A DNA stretch of 64,000 bases from Pseudomonas sp. MYb118 (GCF_040947875.1 NZ_JBFRXN010000004.1:496001-560000), one strand, 5' to 3'. Counted from the stretch's first letter, positions 8,078 to 17,052 are shown. A program made the numbers and translations. The notes: generated by a model from the letters alone, not told the origin.

Positions 8078-9538
8078 TTATTGCCTTGGATCAGCGGTGC
8101 GCATGATGAAGACCGAGTTTTCGTGGTCCAGCGATATGTGGCTGCCACCCTTGAGCCAGACCACTTTGTCCACTGCATCGGCCGCCTGCAGGACCTGCGT
8201 CGCTGGCGCGCCGATCAGTTCCGGCAGGCGCAGGGGGTTGAGCCCATCCCTGGCATTTTCCTGAATGTGCACGCGTTTGCCATGCGCGCGATGCAATGTC
8301 ATGTGGTACACAAAATCATGCCCGCTGCGTTGGAACACCAGCGAAGCGTAGGTCTGTGCGGACGTGGGTTCGAACACCGTATAGCCATGGCTGATCAGCA
8401 GGTTGCGCATGAAACGCTTGAGATCACCGGCGTACTGGGTGCTGGTGAAGTAATCCCATTCCCTGTGGAATTTGCTTGGATCGAAGGTCAATCGCCGCAG
8501 CGGCCCCAGGTTGGCCGGGTGCGGCAGTTCCAGTATTCGCGCGGCCCCATGGCCGGCAATGGTGGGGGTGATCGGCAGCATCAGCAGCGGGTCGGCCAGT
8601 TCCGGCTTGGGGCTCGGGGTCCCGGTTTTCCAGTCGTTGAACACTTGCCGCAACGTGGTGATCCCGGCCTCGGTGGCCGTGTCCGAACCATTGGCGAGGA
8701 CAAACTGCTGGCGCGCGACATTCTGTGCCGAAGCCTGCGAAAGCCACGGAAAATACCCGGCCACCGGTTCGTCCAGCGGGCGCTCGAAAGGCAGCGTCGG
8801 GTCGATCTGCCAATGCTGCGTGGGTGGAATCCGGATGGCGCCCCGGGGCTGCTGGTCCGCATCATGGCGCAGGATGCCCTGCAACAGGTCGAAATCGTAG
8901 AGCGGATGGTCGGGGTTCTTGATGTAGGCAATGGGGTGATCGGCCGGGTTACCGCGCGGCAGGGTCCTGTAGTACTTGCCGTCGATGATGATGTCCTGGG
9001 GCGACAGTTGTTGTCGGGAGATTCCCCAGTGTTCCCAGGGAAGCGAAGGCGTCAGCACTTGCCGCCAAAGGTGTGACCCCGGCACGAGCTCGATCCGGGG
9101 CCCGGACGGCACCAGTTCCGAAGGTTGCCGGGCGCGCAGTTGACCTTGCGCATCCGCTCCCAGCAGTACCGTGCCGCCGTCTGCCAGATCGACATAGTGG
9201 CGCCCGGCAATGAGGGTGCGCAGTCCGGTCTGCGGGTCCGCGGCGGGCAGCCGCTCGACCAGTCTGGGCGGCAGGTAGTAGTTGCTGATGGGGTAACCGA
9301 GGCTGATTCGGGTGACGTGGGTTTCCGGCGGCAGGTCGCTGATTGCAACAGCGGTCGCCTGGGCGCCGGGTATTTGTGTGTGTTCCGGCAGGCGATGCCC
9401 GGCCAGAGGGTCGGCATCGTGCCCCGGCAGATAGCCAGGGCGCGTGGGCAGGTAATCCGGGGCCAGCTCGCGTGTGCCGGCGGGCCCCTCGATCGACGGA
9501 CCGGGGGCTTTGGGGCGAGGGGGATGTTTGGGTCTCAT
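8078..9538 (-). CDS. unknown protein, paralogue of the next gene upstream (accessory cluster)
   Basis: A 486-residue protein I cannot assign to a named family. The first 60 residues are proline-rich and look disordered; no signal peptide or membrane helix is seen. It is clearly paralogous to the 508-residue protein encoded at 9612-11138. Both carry GQLRA (132-136 here), an IAY-NP...FD...LR-DA-QPR block near 203-232, LADPLLMLP at 314-322, LRRL near 347, LVF.R..HD near 410 and a C-terminal KVVWL.GG....D...SVF..R signature. It lies 73 bases after that paralogue, probably in the same transcript, downstream of a toxin-like gene. A role as a secreted effector or an accessory to that protein is inference only. 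Confidence 0.75.
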   Translation of the reverse strand: MRPKHPPRPKAPGPSIEGPAGTRELAPDYLPTRPGYLPGHDADPLAGHRLPEHTQIPGAQATAVAISDLPPETHVTRISLGYPISNYYLPPRLVERLPAADPQTGLRTLIAGRHYVDLADGGTVLLGADAQGQLRARQPSELVPSGPRIELVPGSHLWRQVLTPSLPWEHWGISRQQLSPQDIIIDGKYYRTLPRGNPADHPIAYIKNPDHPLYDFDLLQGILRHDADQQPRGAIRIPPTQHWQIDPTLPFERPLDEPVAGYFPWLSQASAQNVARQQFVLANGSDTATEAGITTLRQVFNDWKTGTPSPKPELADPLLMLPITPTIAGHGAARILELPHPANLGPLRRLTFDPSKFHREWDYFTSTQYAGDLKRFMRNLLISHGYTVFEPTSAQTYASLVFQRSGHDFVYHMTLHRAHGKRVHIQENARDGLNPLRLPELIGAPATQVLQAADAVDKVVWLKGGSHISLDHENSVFIMRTADPRQ

Positions 9539-9611
9539 GGAAAACGGACTCTTGTGAAAACGGAGGGTGCGGTTCTCGCCGGCAGGGCCGGCGAGAGGGG
9601 CGCGTGGACAA

Positions 9612-11138
9612 TCAGCCTTCCCTGATCAGGAACACGGAGTGGACATCCGCCGACGTGATCTGGGTGCCACCCAGCAGCCACACCACTTTGTTCTGGTCAT
9701 AGGCGCTGAGCAGTCTGGTCCGCGCGGCTTCGCCGATGCGCAGCGACAACTGCGGGTCGGAAAGCTCTGCACCGGAAGGGGTGATCTGGCGGATAGCGTC
9801 GCCATTGACACGCCCCAGCTTGAGGAAAAACACCCAGTCATGATTGGGACGGGTAAACACCAGCGTCGGCCCCTGGTGATCGCTGGACAGTGGAAAGACT
9901 TCATAGCCATTGCGCACCAGTACCGTACTGACCAATTGCTTGAGGTTCAGGTTGGAGGGATCGTCGGCGAACGTACGCCATTGCTCCGGGAAGTGATCGG
10001 GGTTGAGTTCCAGTCGCCGCAGCGCCGAGCTGGATGCCTCCGGCAGCACCGTGACCCAGCCGTTGCCCAGTTTTCGCGGGATGGCCGGCAGCATCAGCAG
10101 CGGGTCGGCCAGGTCCGTTCGGGGCAGGCGTATACGAGGGTTCGTCCAGTTGCGAAAGGCCTGTTTCATGGTCGACAGGCCAAAGGCGTCGATCACCTCG
10201 GCATGGTTGGCCCGGTTGAAGACGGTCCTGGCCACTGCCGTGGACGAAGCATCGGTCAAATCCTTGTACGATTCGGTGACATACGCTTTCAGGCTTTTCT
10301 CGAAGGGCAGGTGGCTTTCCAGCACTTCCCAGCGGCCATTGCGTTTCAGTGCCCAGCGCGGTTGCAGCGTGGCGTCGACACGCAGCATCTGCTCGAATGC
10401 GTCAAAACCGGAGGGCGTAAAGCGCGGGTTCTGCAGATAGGCGATGTTGGTCAGCTCGGGCGAGCCGTGGGGTACCACGGAATAGTGCAGGCCATCGACT
10501 TCAATGGATTCGGACGCGCTCGGCCTGGTCGAGCTTCCCCAGTTGCGCCATGGCTTTGGAGACAGATCCAGCGGCTGGGGATCGCCCACCAGCAGATCCG
10601 CGGCCAGCGCATCGGCGTCCGACGAATCGCTGTCAAGGCGTGGTCGCTTGCGGCTCGGCCCCGGTTGCTCGTCGGTGATTTTTCGGCGCCAGAAAGCGCT
10701 TGTACCGACTCGTTCGAGCAGCGGCCCGGTCGCGTTCAACTGGTTGATCGAGGCGGCACGCAATTGCCCGTCCGTATCGAGTCGGACCAGGGTAATGCCC
10801 TCATTCTCGATTTCGGCGTAGATCGTGCGTCGGTTGCCGTAACGTAATCCATCGGCCAGGGGCGCGGATAAACCGTTGACCAGAAAGGACGGCAGAAAGG
10901 TGATCTCGGAGGGTGGGGTGGTGGAGCTGGTAACGGCGTCGTCGACCGTCGACACCTCGACGCGTGGTTGCTGTGGGGTGTTGTCCGCGCCGCCCTCTAC
11001 ATGTCTGTTTCCGGTTGTACCGTCGATCGACGGCACATCGGGAAGACGTCCGGGCAGGCTGGAGTCCGGCAGTTCGCGACGGGGTGTCGAGCCGTCATCC
11101 GGTGTCAGGGGTCTTGGAACTTTTTTTGGCGGTTTCAT
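9612..11138 (-). CDS. unknown protein with basic NLS-like patch, paralogue of downstream gene
   Basis: A 508-residue paralogue of the downstream gene, with the same ordered blocks (GQLRA at 124-128, IAYLQNP at 232-238, LADPLLMLP at 343-351, KVVWLLGG near 479). The first 80 residues are low-complexity and proline/serine-rich. An insertion absent from the paralogue contains a short basic patch, PSRKRPRLD at 161-169, resembling a monopartite nuclear localisation signal. No signal peptide or membrane helix is visible. The ATG at 11138 has a poor ribosome site. Its upstream region shares a motif with the region upstream of the 1083-residue toxin-like gene. Function unknown. Confidence 0.75.
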   Translation of the reverse strand: MKPPKKVPRPLTPDDGSTPRRELPDSSLPGRLPDVPSIDGTTGNRHVEGGADNTPQQPRVEVSTVDDAVTSSTTPPSEITFLPSFLVNGLSAPLADGLRYGNRRTIYAEIENEGITLVRLDTDGQLRAASINQLNATGPLLERVGTSAFWRRKITDEQPGPSRKRPRLDSDSSDADALAADLLVGDPQPLDLSPKPWRNWGSSTRPSASESIEVDGLHYSVVPHGSPELTNIAYLQNPRFTPSGFDAFEQMLRVDATLQPRWALKRNGRWEVLESHLPFEKSLKAYVTESYKDLTDASSTAVARTVFNRANHAEVIDAFGLSTMKQAFRNWTNPRIRLPRTDLADPLLMLPAIPRKLGNGWVTVLPEASSSALRRLELNPDHFPEQWRTFADDPSNLNLKQLVSTVLVRNGYEVFPLSSDHQGPTLVFTRPNHDWVFFLKLGRVNGDAIRQITPSGAELSDPQLSLRIGEAARTRLLSAYDQNKVVWLLGGTQITSADVHSVFLIREG

Positions 11139-11241
11139 GGTTTGATTCCATTCATAAATAATAAGTGCATAAACAAGGCGTGCCTGTTCCGGATAAAGTT
11201 CCAGAACAGGGCGCCAATTAATATCGCCGGTATTTAACGGA

Positions 11242-11266
11242 GTTGAGCGGTAACTATGTATCGCAC
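11242..11266 (-). promoter_or_regulatory. shared upstream motif, copy A
   Basis: On the minus strand this reads ...TACATAGTTA-CCGCTCAAC, followed 11 bases later by TAAATA. It matches copy B at 14621-14645 at about 19 of 25 positions, in the same orientation and ahead of another gene of the cluster (104 versus 66 bases from the start codon). It is a candidate promoter or activator site. Confidence 0.5.
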
Positions 11267-11303
11267 GCCATTTATTGAAGTGCGGTTAATAAGCCTGACT
11301 CGT

Positions 11304-14300
11304 TCATTCGGCGTATCGGTAAACTTGCTGGAAGAGCAAGTCGACGACATATTGGGCGCCGGATGAAGTGATGACGTAGATTTGTTCAACAGGCGTATCG
11401 CCACTTTGATCTTCCGGCAGATGGACAATCGTGCGACCAATCAGCAGTTTGTTGTCCATCAACTTGATGTTGGCCGGGTCCTGGAAGCTGACATGGAAGC
11501 GCCATGTGGACGCGTCGGAGGTTTTCTTCAATGCATCGGGTGTGGCAATGCGCAGGATGGTGTCGGCGTGAAGATGAACCTCATAGGTCGAGCCTTTGCC
11601 TTCCAGCACCGTCACGGTGTTCTGCGCCTGCGCGGGGAATTCCACGCGCTGGCGGCGTGCTTGCAAGACGATGGGCCGGCTGTTTTCGGGTTTGAGCAGC
11701 AGGTAGTCGCCAGTGCGCTTATCCAGCATCAACTGGCCATCGAGGTGTTTGACCCCGGGTAGTTGCACATCATCGGCATAACGAGGCGACGGAAGTTTGA
11801 TTCGATAAGAAACGCCGTCACGCAGTGTCAGGTTGATCGCTTGATTCAGCACCAGGCCTTTGACCCGGTATGAAGTGTTATGGACATCCGTATAAGTATT
11901 GGACGCTGTGCTGGCGAGGTTTTCGAATTCGATGGTTTTATCCGAGAAGTGCAGCTTCAGGTGGAAGTTACTGTAGTTTAAATAGTGGTTACCATTCTGG
12001 TTGTCGACCGTAACCGTGTAAGTAGCCTGCGCCTGGGTAAGTTCCGCATTGTTGCAGTCGATATGAACGGTGCTGAGGGTCTTGTCATCCTTTTTGTTGA
12101 TCTTGAAGAGGCTCCGGCTGATGTCGCGATCAATGTAATAGTGCGAAGTTTTACCGGATGCCATGTCATGTTCAGGCGCGGTGATGATCGTCGGTGACGG
12201 GCGCGTGCCTTTGGCCAGGATCAACACGTTCAGATTCTGATTGGCGCTGCCGCTGATTTCAGCGGGAAAGTCCGGCGTCAGTTGAAAGCCGTCCACGCTG
12301 ATGAAGCGCAGTTTCTGCTCCTGGAACAGGCGTTTGCCGTGCTCCACCCGGTAAACGTCTTTGATGATCAGCTTTTGCTCTGGCCATTCGCCGTCCTTGC
12401 CGCACAGCGAAGTGACCTCCAGCGAGGTGTCATTGATCGACCATTTCTGAATGTTTTCAAATGGCCAGTCCATGATGATCACGCTTTCTTCGTGGGCGTC
12501 TTCGGTGAGGATGACGGTGCCGCTTTTGTGCGCGAGGTAATACTGGTCCTTGCCGGCGCCACCCGAGTCCTGGCCATAGCCGCCCATCAAGTAGATCGTG
12601 TCGTCACCCGCGCCGGCGTCGATCCGGTCATGGCCCCGGGCGACGATGCGGTTGGCCTCGCTGGAGCCGGTGACAATGCTGTTCGCCCCGGCCAGCGTCT
12701 CGATGTTTTCGATGTTCTCCAGGGTGGTATGGGCCGTGGCGGAGGGCGTGCCGGCCTGGTCCAGCAGGTTGATGCGGCCGGTTTGCAGATTGATCTCGAA
12801 ACCGCTGTGTATCGAAGGTTCACGGCTGTCCAGCCGGCCCTGGAGCACCAGCGTATCGTTGCCCTGTTCGCCCACGAGAAAGTTCTGCACCTCCTTGGGC
12901 GCGGCACCCTTCAGCGCCTGGCTGGCGCCTTCGAACAGGAAGCGGTCATCCTTTTCCCCACCGGTCAGGTGTTTGGAGCCGGTGCCGAAGCTGAAGTGGT
13001 TGGCCTTCTTTTCGACGCCGATGATGGTGTCCTTGCCGCCGCCGAGCAGCCACAGCGTCGCCTTCGAATCGCCCGCCGTGCCTTTGACCACGCCGGACAG
13101 GTCCGAGGGCAGTCCCCCGCGCGCGTCGATCGTGTCATTGGTGTCCTCCACCGTCGGCAAGCGGATTTCCTTGGACGGCGTGGTTTCGCGCCCCTGGGCA
13201 TCGTGCTCGAACCAGAAGACTTGCGTGGCCCGCAGGTCGACCTTGAACTTGCCATTGACGATGGCGTCGATGCTGTCCTTCATCTCGCCGTTCAGCCATT
13301 TGCGGGCCCTGCGGGTGAGACTTTTCGAATACTGGTCGGTGGCGACGGCGAGGGTGTAGCGATCCTGGATACGTTGCGGCGGGGTCTGGTTGATGAACGC
13401 CAGAAACCCGGTGACCAACCGTTCATCAATGCTCAACTCGATGTAGTCGTCAATGTCATCCACCTGGCGCACGGCGCTGTAGATCTGCGAGCCGGCGATC
13501 AGAATTGCCGCCGCGGCGATGCCCGCAGGGCCCGCGTGGGCGAAGCCGGCGAGGGCGGCGGTGCCGAGGATCAGGGTCAGGGCGGCGCTGGTCAGGTTCA
13601 TCCCCGCGGCCACGTAATGATCCAGTGCCTGCTTGCCGGTGGTCCGGGCCGCGTCGTTCAACGCCTTGACCGCAAAATAAACGTCGAACGGCAGCGTCAA
13701 GGCACCCGCGATCAGGCCCGCCGAGCGCGACAGGTGCAGGCCGAACTGGGTTTTGGCGAAGCCTTGATAGATTTGCGCGCTCTGCTCGATCAGCGTCTGC
13801 GCCGTCTTCACCAGGCCACGTTCGATGATCAGCGAGCCGACTTCCGTGACAATCGCGCCGGCATTGATGGCCGCTTCCGTGCCGTCGCGGCGCTTGATGG
13901 CATCGTTGATTCCCATCAGGCCGCTGTAGATGCCGAACGCCTGCAGGCCGACGCCCATGCTGTTGACCACTTTGCTCTTTTGCTTGTCGACCCAGCCCGG
14001 GACATTCTCGGGCAGACGGATATCGTGCATATCCAGTTTCTGCGCCGCGCGCAGCAGGCGGTCGAGCTTCTGCGCCTGAGTGCCCGATGACTCGTTGAGC
14101 AGCGGCGGGGCGCTGACCGAACGGTGCGTGGCGATCTCGAACAGCAACGTGGGGATGGTGTAGTTGCCGACATTGCCGGTCGCCCACATCCGGCTCTCGA
14201 CATCGACCGGGTTGAGTTGCAGGCCATCAATGAACGATTGCGGCGTGTGACGGAAATTGCAGTTGCCGATGTCCAGCGCTTCGCCGTGGACCGTGGCGTT

Positions 14301-14555
14301 GAGCTCGTGCAACTCCAGGCGGCTGACGGTGAAGTGGCCGAGGGCGATCGGTCCGTAATACTGGTCGAGGGCGCGCAGTGCCCGTTCGCGCTTTTGCGCG
14401 GATCGAGGGGGCGGATCTTGCGCGGCAGAGGCGCCGTTGCTGCGGATGAAGTCGTAGACTTCCTGGTCGGTGGTCGAAAGGTTCGGTGGTTCGACGTCCG
14501 AGATTTTTACCGCGTCGTAGCCGAGTTCATCGGCCGGGGAAATGATTTTTGCCAT
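11304..14555 (-). CDS. large toxin-like protein: pore-forming-type hydrophobic region plus RTX-like repeats
   Basis: A 1083-residue protein. Residues 1-195 are soluble. Residues about 200-365 hold several amphipathic or hydrophobic helices rich in Gly/Ala (MGVGLQAFGIYSGLMG, then LTSAALTLILGTAALAGF and GIAAAAILIAGSQIYSAV), resembling the pore-forming region of large TcdA/TcdB-type toxins. Residues about 500-670 contain glycine/aspartate repeats like RTX calcium-binding nonapeptides (GGGKDTI, GGEKDD, GEQGNDTL, DAGAGDDTIYL, GGAGKD). The C-terminal 400 residues are beta-rich and unassigned. There is no N-terminal signal peptide and no type I secretion gene nearby. The ATG at 14555 follows AAGGAAG. 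A toxin role is inferred from architecture; catalytic activity is not evident. Confidence 0.75.
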   Translation of the reverse strand: MAKIISPADELGYDAVKISDVEPPNLSTTDQEVYDFIRSNGASAAQDPPPRSAQKRERALRALDQYYGPIALGHFTVSRLELHELNATVHGEALDIGNCNFRHTPQSFIDGLQLNPVDVESRMWATGNVGNYTIPTLLFEIATHRSVSAPPLLNESSGTQAQKLDRLLRAAQKLDMHDIRLPENVPGWVDKQKSKVVNSMGVGLQAFGIYSGLMGINDAIKRRDGTEAAINAGAIVTEVGSLIIERGLVKTAQTLIEQSAQIYQGFAKTQFGLHLSRSAGLIAGALTLPFDVYFAVKALNDAARTTGKQALDHYVAAGMNLTSAALTLILGTAALAGFAHAGPAGIAAAAILIAGSQIYSAVRQVDDIDDYIELSIDERLVTGFLAFINQTPPQRIQDRYTLAVATDQYSKSLTRRARKWLNGEMKDSIDAIVNGKFKVDLRATQVFWFEHDAQGRETTPSKEIRLPTVEDTNDTIDARGGLPSDLSGVVKGTAGDSKATLWLLGGGKDTIIGVEKKANHFSFGTGSKHLTGGEKDDRFLFEGASQALKGAAPKEVQNFLVGEQGNDTLVLQGRLDSREPSIHSGFEINLQTGRINLLDQAGTPSATAHTTLENIENIETLAGANSIVTGSSEANRIVARGHDRIDAGAGDDTIYLMGGYGQDSGGAGKDQYYLAHKSGTVILTEDAHEESVIIMDWPFENIQKWSINDTSLEVTSLCGKDGEWPEQKLIIKDVYRVEHGKRLFQEQKLRFISVDGFQLTPDFPAEISGSANQNLNVLILAKGTRPSPTIITAPEHDMASGKTSHYYIDRDISRSLFKINKKDDKTLSTVHIDCNNAELTQAQATYTVTVDNQNGNHYLNYSNFHLKLHFSDKTIEFENLASTASNTYTDVHNTSYRVKGLVLNQAINLTLRDGVSYRIKLPSPRYADDVQLPGVKHLDGQLMLDKRTGDYLLLKPENSRPIVLQARRQRVEFPAQAQNTVTVLEGKGSTYEVHLHADTILRIATPDALKKTSDASTWRFHVSFQDPANIKLMDNKLLIGRTIVHLPEDQSGDTPVEQIYVITSSGAQYVVDLLFQQVYRYAE

Positions 14556-14620
14556 GGAAGCTTCCTTGTTGGGCGTGGGTACAAAACACTGGCCCGGACT
14601 TTAGGGAAGCGAGAGGAGGG

Positions 14621-14645
14621 TCAAGCGATAACTATGTAGTGCATC
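14621..14645 (-). promoter_or_regulatory. shared upstream motif, copy B
   Basis: On the minus strand this reads ...TACATAGTTA-TCGCTTGAC, then TAAAGT about 15 bases further on. See copy A at 11242-11266. It lies 66 bases upstream of the 1083-residue toxin-like gene. Confidence 0.5.
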
Positions 14646-14669
14646 TGTTTCGGTTGATTACGGTATGAA

Positions 14670-14701
14670 GCCCCACCCGTGACGCCGCGACCGGGTGGGG
14701 C
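14670..14701 (-). terminator. hairpin after the LysE-family gene
   Basis: A perfect 9-bp stem GCCCCACCC / GGGTGGGGC with a 14-base loop lies just past the LysE gene stop. The following minus-strand sequence is only TTCATA, so the T tract is weak. Confidence 0.55.
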
Positions 14702-14706
14702 GTTGG

Positions 14707-15336
14707 TCAGTGTCCGCTCAACAACGAGGCCGCACCGGCGCCACCGAACAGACCGGCGCTGACACGGTTGAACCAGCTCTGGCCCTTGCCCGAGCGCAAA
14801 TACCGCGCCGCGCCGTGGGCGCCGAGCCCGTAGGCGAGCTTGCAGAGCAAATCCAGCACGGTCCAGGTGGCGATCATCACCAGCAGTTGGGGCAGGAATG
14901 GTTGTTCGGCACTGAGGAACTGCGGCAGGAAAGCGGCAAAAAACAGAATGTCCTTGGGGTTGCTGGCGCCCAGCATGAAAGCCCGCCCGAACAACGCGCG
15001 AAAGCGTGGCACGGCGGCAGCCTGGGGCACTTCGGCGCCGTGGGAGGGTTGGCGCGATTGCTGCCAGCTCTGCCAGGCGAGGTAGAACAGGTACAGCGCG
15101 CCGACGATTTTCAGGGCGCTGAACAGCTGTTCCGACGCCAGCAGCAACGCGCCCAGCCCCAGGGCCGAGGCGCTGAGCAGGCAGATCGAGGCGCTGACGC
15201 CACCGAGAAACGCCGGGTATGAACGGCGCAGGCCGTAATTCAGGCTGTTGCTGATCATCAGCAACGACAGCGGCCCCGGGATCAGGATCACCACCAGGGC
15301 AGCACCGCTGAACAACAGCCAGGTTTCCAGACTCAT
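14707..15336 (-). CDS. LysE/RhtB-family amino-acid exporter
   Basis: A 209-residue inner-membrane protein with about six hydrophobic segments. The N-terminal block AALVVILIPGPLSLLMI contains the PGP motif typical of LysE/RhtB translocators, and GASNPKDILFFAAFLPQF near residue 125 is the second conserved block. The family exports amino acids or their derivatives by proton exchange. The ATG at 15336 sits behind AAGGAGC. The substrate cannot be deduced from the context. Confidence 0.9.
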   Translation of the reverse strand: MSLETWLLFSGAALVVILIPGPLSLLMISNSLNYGLRRSYPAFLGGVSASICLLSASALGLGALLLASEQLFSALKIVGALYLFYLAWQSWQQSRQPSHGAEVPQAAAVPRFRALFGRAFMLGASNPKDILFFAAFLPQFLSAEQPFLPQLLVMIATWTVLDLLCKLAYGLGAHGAARYLRSGKGQSWFNRVSAGLFGGAGAASLLSGH

Positions 15337-15356
15337 TACTTTTGCTCCTTATGCAC

Positions 15357-15382
15357 AAAAGCCTCACCCGACGGGGTGAGGC
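15357..15382 (-). terminator. Rho-independent terminator after the AzgA-type permease
   Basis: A perfect 9-bp stem GCCTCACCC / GGGTGAGGC with a 4-base loop, followed on the minus strand by TTTTGT. On the plus strand TGTTTTC follows, so it may act in both directions. Confidence 0.85.
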
Positions 15383-15402
15383 TGTTTTCGATCCTGTAAG
15401 CC

Positions 15403-16752
15403 TTACAGGAAGATGAACTTGGCGATGAAGATCGCGCAGAGCACCCACAGGCTGACGGAAATCTCCTTGTACTTGCCGGTGCCCGCCTTCAGCGCCACGT
15501 AGGTGATGAAGCCCAGGGCGATGCCGTCGGCGACCGAGAAGGTCAGCGGCATCATGATTGCCGTGACGATGGCCGGAATGCTGTCGGTGGCTTCGTCCCA
15601 TTCGATGTGCGCCATGCCGCCCATCATCAGCATCGCCACGTAGATCAAGGCGCCAGCGGTGGCGTAGGCGGGGATCATGCCGGCCAGCGGGGCGAAGAAC
15701 ATGGCGGCGATGAACAGCAGGCCGACGACCACGGCGGTCAGGCCGGTGCGGCCACCGGCGGCCACGCCAGCGGCACTTTCCACGTAGCTGGTCACCGGCG
15801 GCACACCGACCACCGCGCCGAACACGCTGGAGGCGCTGTCGGCCTTCATCGCCCGGGACAGGTTTTCGATGCGACCTTCCGCGTTCACCAGATTGGCACG
15901 CTGGGCCACGCCCATCAGGGTGCCGGCGGTGTCGAACATGTGCACGAACAGGAAGGCCAGCACCACGCTGATCATGCTGACGTTGAACACGCCGGCGACG
16001 TTCATGGCCATCCAGGTCGGGGCCAGGCTCGGCGGGGCCGACATGATCCCTTCGTAATGCACCACGCCCAGGCCCCAACCGGCCAGCGTCACGGTGATGA
16101 TGCTGATGAGAATGGCGCCGAACACCTTGTGGTAGCTGAGCACGGCGATCATCAAGAAGCAGATGGCCGCCAGCAGCGGGCCCGGTTCGTGGAACGAGCC
16201 GAGTTTGATCAGGGTGGCCGGGCTATCGACGACGATGCCCGCGGTTTTCAGGCCGATCAGCCCCAGGAACAGACCGACACCGGCGCCCATGGCGTGCCGC
16301 AGGCTGACCGGGATGCTGTTGAGCAGCCATTCGCGGATCCTGGAAAAGGTCAGGATCATGAACAGCACGCCGGAGACGAACACCGCACCCAGGGCCGTTT
16401 CCCAGTTGTAGCCCATGGTGCCGACCACGGTGTAGGTGAAGAACGCATTGAGGCCCATGCCTGGCGCCAGGCCGACGGGCCAGTTGGCGTACAGGCCCAT
16501 CAACAGGCAACCCAGGGCGGCGGCGATGCAGGTGGCGACGAAGGCGGCGCCGTGGTCGATGCCGGCGTCGGCCATGATGTTGGGGTTGACGAAAATGATG
16601 TAGGCCATGGTGATGAAGGTCGTCAGGCCGGCGATCAGCTCGGTCTTCACCGTGGTGCCATGCAAGGAGAGTTTGAAGATGCGCTCCAGCCAGCCATTGC
16701 GTAACGGCGGCGAGAGTTCCAGCGTCGGGGCTTCGGATTTGCGGCTTTCCAC
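15403..16752 (-). CDS. AzgA-type purine permease (adenine/guanine/hypoxanthine), NCS2 superfamily
   Basis: A 449-residue membrane protein of the AzgA/PbuG branch of nucleobase transporters, which import adenine, guanine and hypoxanthine. Hallmarks seen are ELIAGLTTFITMAYIIFVNP (about residues 38-57), APGMGLNAFFTYTVVGTMG near 95-113, LFVHMFDTAGTLMGVA near 267-282, and GVPPVTSYVESAAGVAAGGRTGLTA near 315-339. It has about 12 membrane segments. It is unlinked to the urate operon, but its upstream region (129 bases before the start) carries the same TTGTATACAA palindrome, so I infer shared control with purine catabolism. A terminator follows the stop. Confidence 0.93.
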   Translation of the reverse strand: MESRKSEAPTLELSPPLRNGWLERIFKLSLHGTTVKTELIAGLTTFITMAYIIFVNPNIMADAGIDHGAAFVATCIAAALGCLLMGLYANWPVGLAPGMGLNAFFTYTVVGTMGYNWETALGAVFVSGVLFMILTFSRIREWLLNSIPVSLRHAMGAGVGLFLGLIGLKTAGIVVDSPATLIKLGSFHEPGPLLAAICFLMIAVLSYHKVFGAILISIITVTLAGWGLGVVHYEGIMSAPPSLAPTWMAMNVAGVFNVSMISVVLAFLFVHMFDTAGTLMGVAQRANLVNAEGRIENLSRAMKADSASSVFGAVVGVPPVTSYVESAAGVAAGGRTGLTAVVVGLLFIAAMFFAPLAGMIPAYATAGALIYVAMLMMGGMAHIEWDEATDSIPAIVTAIMMPLTFSVADGIALGFITYVALKAGTGKYKEISVSLWVLCAIFIAKFIFL

Positions 16753-16880
16753 AGCGGTGACTCCTCAAGAGTTTTATTGTTATTTCCAGGGCCGGACCCA
16801 TGGGGTGGCAGCAGCCCTTTGAGGTATCTGCGAATTTGTTGACTGCTTGGTCAGGAACTCGCACGCAATGGATTATGCTT

Positions 16881-16890
16881 TTGTATACAA
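16881..16890. promoter_or_regulatory. operator-like palindrome TTGTATACAA, copy 3
   Basis: A perfect palindrome identical to copy 1 at the urate operon, 129 bases upstream of the AzgA-type permease, in an AT-rich stretch (16870-16950). Confidence 0.6.
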
Positions 16891-16950
16891 ATAAAGCAAA
16901 TAATGTTTTTGGTTTTGTCGACGAAATTTATGGCGATAGGGATATAAAAG

Positions 16951-17016
16951 CTCGCGAGCAGGCTCGCTCCCACAGGAGGAACGGGGTCAACTGTGGGAGC
17001 GAGCCTGCTCGCGATG
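16951..17016. repeat. REPIN
   Basis: An inverted REP (CTCGCGAGCAGGCTCGCTCC) and a plus REP (TGTGGGAGCGAGCCTGCTCG) with a short loop, between the permease promoter region and the 3' end of the MarR gene. Confidence 0.9.
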
Positions 17017-17052
17017 ATCTGACAGCCAGCAGAAGGGGCCCGGTAAAAACGC

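Noticed and set aside
12282..14090. 602-codon plus-strand open frame opposite the toxin-like gene
   Set aside because: Antisense to a gene with a good ribosome site and recognisable hydrophobic and RTX-like regions; the translation has no structure of its own.
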